Part shown: positions 10,954 to 22,023 of the stretch, in pieces
Position numbering within the stretch: position 1 is the first letter of the stretch
Layout of the letters: the number at the start of each line of letters is the position of its first letter
Source of the DNA: Saccharum officinarum
Lineage: Eukaryota; Streptophyta; Magnoliopsida; Poales; Poaceae
NCBI GenBank assembly: GCA_020631735.1
Contig: CM036197.1
Location: forward strand, 46,299,880-46,363,879
Direction: 5' to 3'
DNA: 64,000 bases
Translations under genes and position numbers: made by a program
Notes under the pieces: generated by a model
Told to the model about the DNA's origin: nothing
What the model saw: only the letters and a program-made list of their open reading frames with translations
Databases searched by the model: none

Positions 10954-11467
10954 AAGTTAATTGAATACTTGTAGTCTGAGACCCTTGTTTCGGTTAAGAA
11001 ATCTCCGTGTAAGGGCCAAAATTTATCTACAATGTGCTGAATTGTTACTTTGAGGGCACTATATTCTGTCATGTATTCGGGGGACATAAAGTTCTTTTTT
11101 TGGTAGTGTTGTACAAACAGTGTGGTTTATTAGTGTCCTGCAGGTCTTCAGTACAGGTGGAACTATGTTCTTCAGAACTTCAGATGGATACTATGAGCAT
11201 TAATTTCCTGTTACAGCTTGTAAATCGTTGTATAAATTTAACTGAAAGCCTATTGCTTTAGAGTACTTAATTAGTTGATAGTCCAGGACTTCAGGTGACA
11301 AAAGCATTGTATCCCTTATCTACTGACACAGTCGATCAAAAAGTGCAGGCACAAAGAAACAGGCATTCAGGCAAGCTACAGCTATCTATTAGAAGCACAA
11401 TTGGTGATGCATGCAAACTTTTTTCTCGAACACGGATGCATGCAAACTAATCATGCATATCCAATAC
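10954..11467. other. No gene seen; probable intron of the gene ending at 11468
   Basis: AT-rich, with no open frame resembling a protein. It lies downstream (minus strand) of the splice donor at 11467-11466, so it is probably intronic. Confidence 0.4.
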
Positions 11468-11635
11468 CTCAAGGAGGACCTGGAAGGAGATGAGCTGCTG
11501 GTCGCGTTCCTGGAGGAGGACGGCAAGGACGCGGCGCTCCCTCATCTTGTGCAGGATGCCGACACTCACCGCGGCGGCTCCGATGGCCAGCAGCACCAGC
11601 AGAAGGTACGGGGGCACTCTCTTGCTGCTACCCAT
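11468..11635 (-). CDS. First coding exon of a small membrane-anchored coiled-coil protein (partial gene)
   Basis: Minus-strand exon of 56 codons, MGSSKRVPPYLLLVLLAIGA..., ending ...LISFQVLLE at a GAG|GTATTG donor. A hydrophobic segment at residues 9-24 is followed by a charged, heptad-like stretch (HKMRERRVLAVLLQERDQQL). This suggests a signal anchor followed by a coiled coil. It resembles an uncharacterised grass protein of that layout that I recognise only in outline. An upstream in-frame ATG at 11669-11671 would add 12 residues, but MGSSK has the better context. The remaining exons would lie at lower coordinates. None is visible before the 100-N gap, so the gene is truncated by the gap or by the retrotransposon. 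Confidence 0.5.
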
Positions 11636-11671
11636 TCTGTGGTTTCTTGATCTATGCTTGCTTGCTTCCAT

Positions 11672-13431
11672 CTCCTCTGTGCTTGCACCCTCTTATTGAC
11701 ACCCTTTGCAGGATCTTGTGATGCTGTTTACTGCAGAATGCGGCAAATGCTGTGGCAGCAGCTTGAAGAAACTGGGATTTCTTTTTCGGTTGCTTCGGTT
11801 CTGGAAAGAGAAGCTTGCTTAGGAATGGTGTAACGAGGCACTAGGTGGCGCCAAGTCTTAGGGCTAGTGTACATTGTGTATACTTCACTTGCTTCAAGGT
11901 GGTGATGCACATGCTCATCTCAGTCTAGCAGTAGCTCATTTGTTCGAGCCATAGAGAGGTATAACGCCTGGCTCTCTTTGACTTTTGATGGTTATCGTTA
12001 GATTTAGGCAATATTAACTACGATGCTTGTATTTGCATCTGATCTCACAGTAAAGTATCATTGTTCATGTTCGTTTCGTTGCCCATCAAACTCAAAATTC
12101 TATATGAACCACTGGATCAGGAGATCCCAACTAATGAAAGTGACCAGAATGAAAAAAAAAGGACATCACCATCTTCTACAACCACAAAATCTTCTATCAA
12201 CAGGAAATAATGAGCTCATGAAGTTCTCCAACGAAATTTTCAAGTGATTATTCATGAACGGTGTTGAGAAAAATGCATTATATAGAAGATGACTACATGT
12301 CTACATGAAGTACACAACTAAGGTCCACCATCTTCAAAGAAATTCCCATAATAATAAGAATACTGTTTTGAGCAATGTGTATGGGAGTATATGATTCTTA
12401 TCATTCGTTGGCACATAATTTTGTTTTTTTTTTGGTATTAAAAAGGAAGGAAGAGCACTAGCTGCAAATTCATTGAGATTACACATGGAACAACAGAAAA
12501 AGCACACATTGATTGGTTCAACCCAAACAATCGTAATGTGTAACAATCTCGTTGCAACCCTTGTCATCGCGATGTTAAATTATTTTACAAAAGATTATCC
12601 ATGATGCAATCATCGTTATATGCTGCAACCTGATCCCGAAAGATAGCACACCAGAATCCCTATTGATTCACAGATCAACACTTTTTACCTTGCTTCAACC
12701 AATAACTTAGAACAAACCTACAAAAAACAAAATAATCCTGGAAACACAAGGATAAATAAGAGTGAAGGTTACAACCAACATGAAAATAGAATGGAAGATG
12801 CAGTCGCAAACAAAAGAAAGTAAACAATGTAATACACGGGACACAAATGTTGATTATTCCTAAAGCCAGTAACATGTTCGCTTGTCAGTACTTTCAGTTA
12901 TGACTTTTCAGCGAAGCGAACAGGCTACGCTTTACAGCTTTTAGAGGATTGAACAAGTGTACAAATCTGACAGGACATTTAGATTAAGTTACCCTATAAC
13001 ATGTCCTGGAAATGGCAGTTGCACCCAGTCTATCTGAAATCACAAGTTTTGTTTTGATTCAGTTCCATGGGAATTGGGAACATACACAACAGATAAATTT
13101 TAGCTGAATTTACTCGATGCACAAGAACAGTAACAGAGAGATAGAGTGCTTATGGCACAGAATAAATCCACACTTGTCACTGCAAACTGACAAACGCCAT
13201 ACACAAGATGCCGATGATCATGTCTGTGCCAAATTCGATGTAATGTACATACCGCATAACCATTCCACTCACAAAAGGGAAGATGAAACCACCGTATATA
13301 TATTATTTTTAAAGGGCTGCACATTTCAATGGAGTAACACAGAAGGGACTTTTCAAGCGAAGGCTGCAGGTAACACACAAGGGGCATTTCGAGAGACGTC
13401 TGCAGGGTAGCCGGCTGCTTCTTTCTTTTCT
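11672..13431. other. Intergenic; holds the SYP5 3' UTR and a MITE relic
   Basis: No supported coding sequence. The stretch just below 13432 should be the 3' UTR of the minus-strand SYP5 gene. At about 12869-12930, GTTCGCTTGTCAG ... CAGCGAAGCGAAC forms short inverted ends and looks like a deletion relic of the MITE family seen intact at 63478-63606. Otherwise AT-rich and featureless. Confidence 0.45.
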
Positions 13432-16069
13432 TTACAGATACTTGACAAGAAGCCAAACAATGACTGCAAGAATCACGATGGCGACAACAGATAGAAGCAG
13501 GCACATGCATGAGCAGCCACCTTTGGTGCGCTTGTTCAGAATTGCAAGCCTCTTTTGCACACGCTGAACAAAAGAAATTTTGTATCAGTGTTCCATTGCA
13601 AACTTGAGAAGTTTGAGTAGCATGTGGCAGTAAAAATTTTCGACATAGTACTCCCTCTATTCCAAATTGTAAGTCGTTCTGAGTTTTCTAAGTACATAGC
13701 TTTTGCTATGTATCTAGACATAGTAACATAGTGTATCCAGAACTTACGAATTCGAATGGAAGGAGCAGCAGTTAAGCAATTCTACGTAGTAGTAGTAGTA
13801 GTTTAAGCAATAGCAGCGTTTTAAATAATGATACTAATTGCTAACCTGAAGACGTGAATTTGTAATATCAACATGATCTTCAAGGTCATCCTGCAAACAA
13901 AGATAAAGAAGTTAGCATCGAGTGCAAAAGACACAAATACTACAGGTTTTTGTTAGGGGGCACTAACTATCAATCTTGTGTGCAGGGTAAGTTCTTCATT
14001 GACTGCTAACGCAATATGCTTTGTGCTCAGCACTGTCTCTTCCAGCTTCTCAAGACCCTCATCTTGCTCTGCAAAATGTTGATACAAAACTCAAATAAAT
14101 AAAGCACCATGAAATGGTCATTGCTCCCACAACTGCCATTTCCAAGAAACGTAGATCTGTACCAACCAAATATGAAATGCAAATGGTGTGCTACATGATC
14201 CCATGCAAACAGTTGATCGCACCCTTTTAGTAAGGTTGATGAGCAAAAACGACTGAACAAACCACAATAAACCAAAATACCTTTCATAATTTGCCTCTGA
14301 AGGCCAACAATTCCTTGGTTATCTAACCCAGCAACTCTGCTCATGTCATCTGCCTTTTTACTCTGACCAAGCAGATCCTCCCTAAATTGGAAAAGAAAAA
14401 AGGGTACATATTCAGATATTAGTTCTAACAAAAAATCATAATAATACTTGCCTGAAAACTTGAATACAGTAAATTAATGTGTTTAAAAAATAGATTAAGA
14501 TTTAGGAAGGACGAGTTCCTATAGAGATCATTGCTAACACGACAGACCTGTTAGCAAAGTTTGACATGTTGAAACTTGTTGCCATCTGCTTTGCTTTAGA
14601 CTTCAAACTGGAAAGCATGTCTTGGCGTTTATGCATCTCCTTGTCAGTGCTGCACAAGTCAAAAGAAATAAATTTCAAGCAAAAATGTTTCATAGTACGG
14701 CAAAAAAAAAAATCAGAGTAAATGTCTGGACATCAAACTATGAAGCTCTTTGTCAAGGAATAATATCTTTCATTGACACGCAAATCCTTCTCATAATGAA
14801 TTTTCTCTCAATTTATACATACAAAACATGTATCTAGTGAAATGCTGTCCACACCATCCTAGTAATCAGCACTCAGCAGAACAAAGGAATCATGTTTTCA
14901 TTTGTAAGCAGGAAACCATTTACTAGTATAACCAATAAGTTACGCTCTTTTCATGTAATAACTTATGGGCTGTTTGGATCAGTGCCCCAGCAGGCATCCA
15001 AGTTTTGGCCCTGCCCATGCAATTTGGCTGGGCTGCAATGCTGATGCATCAGCTGCAGAGTGGTCCAAGAAATGCCACACATTTTGTAACAATCTTTGGA
15101 CTTCTATTTTCTAAACTATGTGCCCAGTATGTGATCCATTTATACCATTAACGTACTTGTGATTTAATCTACACAAAGATCCATGATGGATATATTTCGA
15201 AATTTTAAAATCACTGACATGTGGCCCCACATGACAATCACTGTTTTAGAAAAATTTGCCATGGTTGCAACCAAGTCCAATTTTGGCTTGGTTACAAACC
15301 GAACGCTGTAGTTATAACACAAATTTGGTATTATCCTAACTTTGGCCATGACCAACATTTGGGTTAGGCCTCCTGGGGTCTAGAGTCTACAAGAAAACAA
15401 ACCATTGGACGATCTATTATGGAATGTAAAATTGTGCACAGCACATAAGCCAAATAACTCAATTTTTAGTGCATCGCCTGATATAGCCAGCTACATAACA
15501 TTTCATTTCATCACCTAAGGTGTTTATCTTTATTGATTCACTTATTCATGGCATAGTTCAGTGCTCAATCATTCGAATACCACTTTGCATCCCTAGATCT
15601 AGTACCAGCCATTGTTAACACCATAATCCTTCATTTACGGCCGCATGCAATATTGTTCAATTTTGATTATAAGGACACGTCAAATATGGAATTGACAGAA
15701 CAGATCATCGGTTTAAACAAGTTCTCCAAGATTCAATAGCTATATGTTTCATTCCTAAGTATCAGACTTGACAAAAACAAATATGGCGTCATTGCAAGCA
15801 CTCCACCCATCATCAGTATCACAGAATTACAAAAGTAGTTGCAACAGGACATACATTGACTTTGGAGGAATTCTGCCAAGCAATGACTCCAAGCTATCCA
15901 GTCTAGTCCCAAGAATAGTTATTTTTCTCCGGATGGCTGAAGTATGCCGCATAATCTCTGGGCCTGATTGTGGAAGAGACCCTCTATCGGCAATCATGGA
16001 ACTGATGTCATCAGCAAGTCTGGATGCTTCATTGTACTCCTTCATCCATGGGTCCGAAGATGATGCCAT
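13432..16069 (-). CDS. SYP51/52: Syntaxin of plants 51/52-type Qc-SNARE (231 aa, 6 coding exons)
   Basis: Membrane-fusion SNARE of the trans-Golgi, prevacuolar and vacuolar route. Exons in transcript order: 16069-15855, 14649-14548, 14381-14281, 14068-13968, 13890-13846, 13563-13432. All junctions are GT-AG and the sum is 696 nt including TAA. The N-terminus MASSSDPWMKEYNEASRLADD and the RRKITILGTRLDSLESLL segment are characteristic of SYP5. The SNARE helix follows DNQGIVGLQRQIMKEQDEG and runs through HVDITNSRLQRVQKRLAIL. A single C-terminal anchor is CLLLSVVAIVILAVIVWLLV, preceded by a Cys-rich GGCSCMC that could be acylated. Full length for the family (about 230 aa). A 5' UTR exon ending at 16797 (CAG|GTTCGC) with an acceptor three bases upstream of the ATG is likely. 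Introns host a Stowaway and another MITE-like insertion. Confidence 0.93.
13651..13766. mobile_element. Stowaway-type MITE in SYP5 intron 5
   Basis: TA followed by CTCCCTCTATTCCAAATTGTAAGTCGTTCTG, and a mirrored end AACTTACGAATTCGAATGGAAGGAG. These are the CTCCCTCCGT-type ends of the Tc1/mariner-derived Stowaway family with TA target. The right boundary is approximate. Confidence 0.75.
14967..15403. mobile_element. MITE-like insertion in SYP5 intron 1
   Basis: The left end GGGCTGTTTGGATCAGTGCC and right end (read in reverse) GGTTTGTTTTCTTGTAGACT lead into matching CCCCAGCAGGC / CCCCAGGAGGC blocks, so degenerate terminal inverted repeats are likely. No clean target duplication is visible and no coding capacity exists. 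Confidence 0.4.
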
Positions 16070-16869
16070 TGCTGGTTAATTCAAAATGACAGAACACGTC
16101 ATGTGAGCAGAATTTGGATAAGCATAATAGCACAAACAACAAAGTTGTAACCCATTATCATACAATTTCATTTTAATAAACTAGTATCATGCAGAGCCCT
16201 TTCATATCCATGTAAAGCACCACCAGAACTGTGGTTGAAAAGGCAGGGGGCTCTAACGAGCAAGTTATCAGCAAACAGTTTCTAGGCATTTCTGTCTACC
16301 AATGCCATTATTGAGTACAACAAGCTTCATAGAAAAGGATTTGCATATGTAGAAGAATTTTGTTTGACTAGAGCATATGATACATCATGAATCTGCGAGA
16401 ATAGTATTTTTTTTCCGGCACACCTGCCCATGGTATCAAGCACGATCGAACTAGACAGATAAGCTGCAACATCCCAGACTCAAACCACATTTCTGACTTG
16501 TAGAGCTGCAACAAGATAACTCCCTTCCCAACAATTACTAATCCTACTGCACTAAATTCATAGAAGCCTCGTGCTAAATCAAAATGCTAGAATTCGCCGT
16601 GAATCCAAAATCCCCCCATGATATCTCTTCTCCCCACCGTTGAATCACGCGTATCCATCTACAAAATCACCAAAAACCCCAATAGACACGTAACCTCACC
16701 CTACCGAGATCCCAATAGACACGTAACCTCACCCAGCGGATACCGATGGGGAGAAAATAGGACAGAGAGGAAAGATCAGGGCACGAATCGGCGAACCTGG
16801 TAAATCTGGAGGCGCAAATCGGAACCTGGCCTCGGTCGAGTCGCCTCCCCTTTCCCTTCTTTTCCGCGT

Positions 16870-17869
16870 GTCTTTGACGAAGCTGTGGCGAGCAAGAAAG
16901 AGAGGCAATAGTTGGACCTTTTCTTCTTTTAATTAATTTATTTGATGAAAAATATAAAAGAGGGACGCCGTTGCCGTGGGTGCACGTACCTGACGCGGGT
17001 AAGGGAAACGGCTAGGATGTCGGGGCGCCGGGCGTCCGTCGTCGGGGCGCTGGGCCGTCCGGGCGGATCCGGCGGAGGGAGGGGCCGGCGAGGCAGCTCC
17101 GGGGAGGCGGAGGGAGGGCGGATCCGGGGGAGGCCGAGTGTGGGGACGCGGGGGTAACTCTCGTGCCTATATCAACCGTCAAAGGATGATCTGATGGCTG
17201 TCAGTGTTTTAATTTTTAACCGGTTTTCCTGCGTGAAGATAAGCTGGAGCACCTGCTTTTTCGCTCGCACCGCGCCGGCGTCGCGCGCGCCGTCCTGTTC
17301 GCTTCCCTGAAAATAAGTGGCTGAGAGTACTGTTAACTGGTTTGTTACGAGAGAAAAACATTATTGGTTGGTTGGAAATAAACGGCTGAAAGCTGCACTC
17401 ATGTACTGTAAATGTTTTTGGAGGAACATATGCAGGAGAATGAAGCTGCAGCGGTGTACTGCATCGATACTCTATAGAAGAGGACGAGCTCGGCATCCGG
17501 TATTCCTAACGTGTTCCAGTACGTCCGCTACCCTGCACTGTGGCAGAGGCAGAGACCATGCAGCATGTGCAGCAGAGAGAGGTGAGAGATGTTGGGTGAG
17601 TCCCACTATTTTCTAGTATCTAAAAAATGTTATAACTCACAAACCAAAAAGCAAAATTAAATTCCGATTGCACCATTAAATTCGTTACAATAAATTCTTT
17701 AAAACTAAATCTCATATGGATATATTTAGATAAAGTGATAAGTGGGCTCCACAGTTGATAGATGATGATATAAGTGATGGATGGGTACGGGAGAAATTGA
17801 TATAGATGATAGAATTTCGATGATCAAGACAAAATATTTCTTTTAGATGATGAATTTGAAGGATGACGA
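16870..17869. other. SYP5 upstream region, GC-rich block and a MITE relic
   Basis: 16980-17157 is a GGC/CGG-rich block that could be a CpG-island-like promoter, with no protein I recognise. 17293-17395 (CCTGTTCGCTTCCCTGAAAATAAGTGG ... GAGAGAAAAACATT ... CGGCTGAAAG) matches the reverse complement of the MITE at 63478-63606 and is a diverged copy. No gene is seen. Confidence 0.5.
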
Positions 17870-17965
17870 GTGCGGACAGCCTAATCAGCACATACCAGCT
17901 TCTGCACTACAAGTACGCTGTACGCATCACCGACCGGAAATGCAAAAGGTGCTGCTCTCAACCAA

Positions 17966-18198
17966 GGCCTGGTTGAGATCCTAATTTTTTTTTGAAAAAT
18001 TCCTGTAGCACTTTCGTTGTTATTTGGCAAAATTTATCTAACCATGGACTAATTATGCTCAAAAGATTTGTCTCGACATTTACACTGTGTAATTATTTAT
18101 TTTTTTACCTACATTTAATGTCGTATGCATGCATCTAAAGATTCGATGTGATGAGTACTGTGCAATTTTTTTTGGTCTTTTTGTAACTAAACAGAGCC
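17966..18198. mobile_element. GGCC-ended MITE, 233 bp, TSD CAA
   Basis: Ends GGCCTGGTTGAGATCC ... GTAACTAAACAGAGCC, with the internal signature TGTAGCACTTTCGTTGTTATTTGGCA, CTCAAAAGATTTGTCTCG, ACCTACATTTAATG and GATTCGATGTGATG shared by the copies at 18248, 37618, 37958, 38299, 62453 and 63672. CAA flanks both ends (17963-17965, 18199-18201). Fragment B preserves the empty site (CTCAACCAAATGTCC), which confirms the boundaries. Confidence 0.9.
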
Positions 18199-18247
18199 CA
18201 AATGTCCTGTGTCCCTGTGCATTCTATTCTAACCACTGTAATACTGT

Positions 18248-18489
18248 GGGGGTGTTTAGATCCAAAATATTTGGAATTTTGATACTGTAGCACTTTCGTT
18301 TGTATTTGACAATTAGTGTCCAATCATGAACTAATTAGGCTCAAAAGATTCGTCTCGTGATTTACAACCAAAATGTGTAATTAGTTATTTCTTTTACCTA
18401 CATTAAGTGCTCTATGCATGCGTCTAAAAATTGATGTGACGGAGAGAGAATGTAAAAATTTGGAATTTTGAAGGGAACTGAACACCCCT
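18248..18489. mobile_element. Second MITE of the same family, probable TSD TGT
   Basis: Starts GGGGGTGTTTAGATCC and ends GGAACTGAACACCCCT, with the same core as the 17966 copy. TGT occurs on both sides (18245-18247, 18490-18492). It was inserted into the same nuclease fragment, and fragment B lacks it. Confidence 0.85.
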
Positions 18490-18799
18490 TGTATATGGTT
18501 ACAACGCAACAACTTGACTGCAGCCCATCTGTTCTTGTCATGTTTCATGGGAGATGTTCATCAGGCAATCGTGCTGAACTTTTTCCCTTTGATGATCCAT
18601 TCTCCTCCTTATGCCATGCTTTAACTCATAAACCATTTTCATTTAGATTTAGTAATGTAATTGTAACCCACAGCTAGGCTAATTGCTCTGTCCTTTCAGC
18701 TGATGCATGTGGGATTCAGGAGCGACAAGGGGTTACTCGTAGACCTGCAAAGTTATGAATTTTTCAAGGAAATGTTCAAGCAATTCATGGCCAATGCAG

Positions 18800-19304
18800 G
18801 GGAATACGCCCGCGCGTGCAGCTATGCTGGCTGCCGCTGCCCCGAACCGGTTGCTGCCCGAACGCGCAATGCCGGCCCGCACGCCGCCGCCAGCCCCTGC
18901 AGGTGTATACACCCTACCGGAACCCACTCCTCCCCGCACGCCGTCGCGACGACATCGGCACCCACACAGTCGGGTTCCTTCCCGCCAGTGCCACGGCGAC
19001 TGCGGCGGGCGTTGCGGCGGCCCCTCCTGCGTCGCGTGCAGATCCGATGGCCAAGCGTTCCAAAATGAGGCGAAGCGGCTGTAGACGACAGAGAGTGGCG
19101 GGAGGGAGGCACGGGGCACGTGGTCAAGGAGCTCGTCGGGGAGCTTGGAGATGGGGCATTCGTCGATGTCAGAGGCTGGGCTGGTGGTGGACCGTGGAGC
19201 TGGTCGGCATTGGTGGCATCTAAGGTGGGGACGGGGATGGCAATGTTGGCGGGGATGCAGGACTCGGCGAACCACGAGAGACCACGGGGTTGGCAGTTCT
19301 CCAT
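18800..19304 (-). pseudogene. F-box-type gene fragment, frameshifted
   Basis: Minus strand. An ATG at 19302-19304 opens MENCQPRGLSWFAESCIPAN. After about 45 codons the recognisable sequence moves to another frame: DECPISKLPDELLDHV ... SRFASFWNAWPSDLHATQ, which resembles an F-box (LPDELL...V...CRRFA). No complete protein is possible. It continues in GC-rich sequence to the edge of nuclease fragment A. The identification as F-box is by motif only. Confidence 0.4.
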
Positions 19305-20776
19305 GGTGATGGTTGTCAGATCGAGAGAGATCTCAAGTCAGCTTGCACTCCTGCTTCCCGTCAGGTTGTCATTGCCTGCTAAGCAGGAGGCAGCTGCTGG
19401 CGCTTTGGCCTTTTAGCAAGTGATTGGTTCTGTTTTGCGCGAGAAAACGGTGGGCTTTGCTATGTTCTGTTTTATGTCCAATTTTGTTCGGGTTTGATTG
19501 GCTTATTCATCTGCTAGAGCAAATTTGACAAGCCCTCACCCTGGTGGAATACCAAATAATTATGTCAGGTTTAGGAAATGTGTTTTCTCTTGTGACATGC
19601 ATTTGCCACTGCTAACACAAAGCTTCGATCTCAGTATGCTCCGATAGAAGCTTGAAACACATCTGCATTGTTAGATTGCCAAATTGGCTTTCTTGAGCTG
19701 TGAGCATAATCTCCGATGTGTTTATGCACACAGGTACATATCGTGTTTGACAGTCTTCGTTGGGGATTGGAAGGAGGGTCGGTCAAGTATTTTGATGGTT
19801 ATTTTGTGGCAGTTGCTTTTTACTTACAGGAGCCGAGGAGCGGGTGCAGAACATCTCAGTTCCGGCAATGGAGTGGGAGGTGCAAGGGCTGTCCTCCTTT
19901 GCCGGTGAAATCAAACAGTTCGTCTCGTAGATTACTGGCGGATTCTGTAATTTGTTTTTTTATCAGTATCCGAACACTCCATGTGAGACAACACCTCATA
20001 AACTTTAGTCCCTGGATCCTACACCCCTACTATATCATCTTGGTCAACCCCTGTCCCCGCACTACGTTGCACGCGACGGCCTCACCCTGCTGCTGCAATG
20101 TGCTACGCCGCAGTGCCGCACGCTCGCCTCCTCCCTTGTCGTCTCCCCCTCTACCACATGTCGCCATCATGACCCTCCTTACTCTTGCTCGACTCGCACC
20201 TCACCCTCACATCGGCGTTGACGCAGGCCCCCCATTTCGTGGTAGACACACTCAACACCGACATTACCACCCTCCTTCCTCTCCCCCGCCGAGCAGGCAC
20301 ACTCGTGCTCTCCATCTTTCGCACCGATTCCCCACCATCGCAAGCTTCCTAGCTCGTCTCCCTTGGAAAGGGTATGGCGTGGTGGCATGTGCAGGCAAGC
20401 TGTCACTGTGGCATGGCAAGGTGAGTGTAGCACACTGCATGATAGATGACGTGGGCATGCATGGTAGGCCGATGTGGCAGTGTGGATGTGGCACCACGAC
20501 AGGACGTAGCGCTATCAGGTATGGGATGCAGGGGTGAGCACAGTGGTGCAATGTTGCGCGGCCTTGTGGGTGAGGTGTGTGTGTTGCGCGCTGTTAGGGG
20601 GTTGGACTAGGATGGTAATAGTACAAGTTTAGGGAGTGGAACGTGCCAATTAGCTAGGAGTGGAACGTACCAATTGCTTGTAACAGGACTACGATGCAAG
20701 AACTGACAAGTTCAAGCAGCACCAATGAAAATTTACTCTAACATATATATTAGCATGAATGGCTTCTTTCTCATAG
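19305..20776. other. No gene recognised
   Basis: Long frames occur (for example 19716-20537 on plus), but they have low-complexity, histidine/proline/arginine-rich content and no family I recognise. 19960-20540 is C-rich. Since it lies between captured gene fragments, it may be transposon or captured sequence. Confidence 0.4.
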
Positions 20777-21674
20777 GTTTGTGCCAACAAATAAGAACCG
20801 AAGGAGGCAGAGCCTAACTTGGAACTCTGAAATTCGTTGCGCAAGTTGATCGAGATCAATGGAAGGAAGTGTGAGGATGCAAAAAATTTTGCTCGGGTTG
20901 ATGCTGTCAGCTAGCAAAGCAGGGAGCGAGTGCCAAATGGACATTGAAGAGATAATTAAAGAGTGCAAGGTATTTTACTTTGCCGGGAAGGAAAGAACGG
21001 CTCATTTGTTGACATGGGCTACACTTCTTGCATCGAACCGAGAATGGCAAGACAAGGCCCGTCATGAGGTTCTTCGGGTGTGTGGTAAATTCGAGCACCC
21101 TAATGCAGAAAACCTGAGCAATCTCAAAATTGTGAGTCATATATTTTCCTTGAATGACTAACATATACCTCTACGAATATTGTGGCACCCCTTTCTCCTC
21201 TTGAGACTTGACTAATGCTCTTATAATGTTGGCATGAGAACAGGTAGATATGGTGTTAAAAGAAACACTCCGATTGTATCCCCCAGGTGTGTCTGTCAAC
21301 AGGACTGCCATTAGGGACGTCAAGCTAGGCAAACTTGACATCCCTGCAGGCACACAGCTTGAATTCCCCATTGTCGACATTCACCATGACACCGGCGTCT
21401 GGGGCACGCTGGGGCGCTGACGCTGATGAGTTCAATCCATGGAGGTTTGCTGATGGCCACAAGAGGTACCACCTCGGTGCATACTTACCCTTTGGCATGG
21501 GCCCTTCAGTCTGTGTTGGTAAGAATCTTTCCATGGTCGAGGCGAAAGTGGTACTGGCAATGATCCTTCAGCGCTTCACGTTTGTTGTCTCGCCATCCTA
21601 TGTTCATGCACCGATACTCATGATCAACATCCGGCCACAATACGGCGCTCAAATTCTTGCTTGTAAGATTTGAG
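20777..21674 (+). pseudogene. Cytochrome P450 (CYP72-clan) 3' fragment, disrupted
   Basis: Covers only the C-terminal half of a P450. The first exon (20777 to about 21130, after a TAG acceptor) has FVPTNKNRR, then the I-helix FAGKERTAHLLTWATLL. Intron about 21131-21243. The second exon carries the ExxR motif (KETLRLYPP), a WRF in the PERF position, and the haem loop FGMGPSVCVGKNLS. Lesions: a TGA at 20847 and frame changes around it, and a 10-bp insertion near 21403-21412 (GGGG CACGCTGGGG CGCTG) that shifts frame before the WRF block. The I-helix threonine of AGxETT is Arg here, and the haem-loop Arg is Ser. The first roughly 300 residues are absent. The subfamily (CYP709/721-like) is only a guess. 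Confidence 0.8.
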
Positions 21675-21816
21675 CTTTCAATCGATAGCACATATATAAC
21701 ACCACTCCGTATTGATATGGTTGTTGAGAATTTCATCAAGGGAGGCTTGATACTTGTTTCTTGTCTCAAACTAGGCTTGAATAAAAAGCTGTAAAATAAA
21801 CCTCTTGTTTTGTTCC

Positions 21817-21819
<3 letters not shown>

Positions 21820-21859
<40 letters not shown>
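21820..21859. repeat. (AC)20 microsatellite
   Basis: About 20 uninterrupted AC units. They lie just after the P450 fragment and before nuclease fragment B. Confidence 0.97.
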
Positions 21860-21861
<2 letters not shown>

Positions 21862-22023
21862 GAGGCTATGTAAATGAAGCAAAGCCTTAACGAAAGTACT
21901 CCAAAATGAAGTGATTTTAAAGTTGTAACTGAGAAATATATGCACTTGTGTGTGTGTGTTTTGCTATGTTGTTCGTGCCTGCAAGCAATTAGCAGTATGT
22001 AAGCTTAAGAGAACAAAACAAAC

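Larger units (their letters stand above)
17870..18797 (+). pseudogene. Decayed fragment A of the S1/P1 nuclease gene, interrupted by two MITEs
   Basis: With the two MITEs removed (17966-18198, 18248-18489), this reads as exon 3-intron-exon 4-intron-exon 5 of the intact nuclease gene at 26194-28082. It covers the CAGCTTCTGCACTACAAG end of exon 3, the CTCAACCAAATGTCCTGTGTCC intron stretch, the AACTTGACTGCAGCCC...TTCATGGGAGATGTTCATCAGG exon 4 end, and the GATGCATGTGGGATTCAGGAGCGAC exon 5 start. The frame is broken repeatedly. From 18750 it continues into unrelated sequence (AAAGTTATGAATTTTTCAAGG...) that fragment B at 22024-22464 shares, so A and B are copies of one already-chimeric sequence. 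Confidence 0.85.

Noticed and set aside
11140..11410. Search for coding exons continuing the gene at 11468-11635
   Set aside because: Frames here lack the charged coiled-coil composition expected and have no good acceptor-donor pairs.
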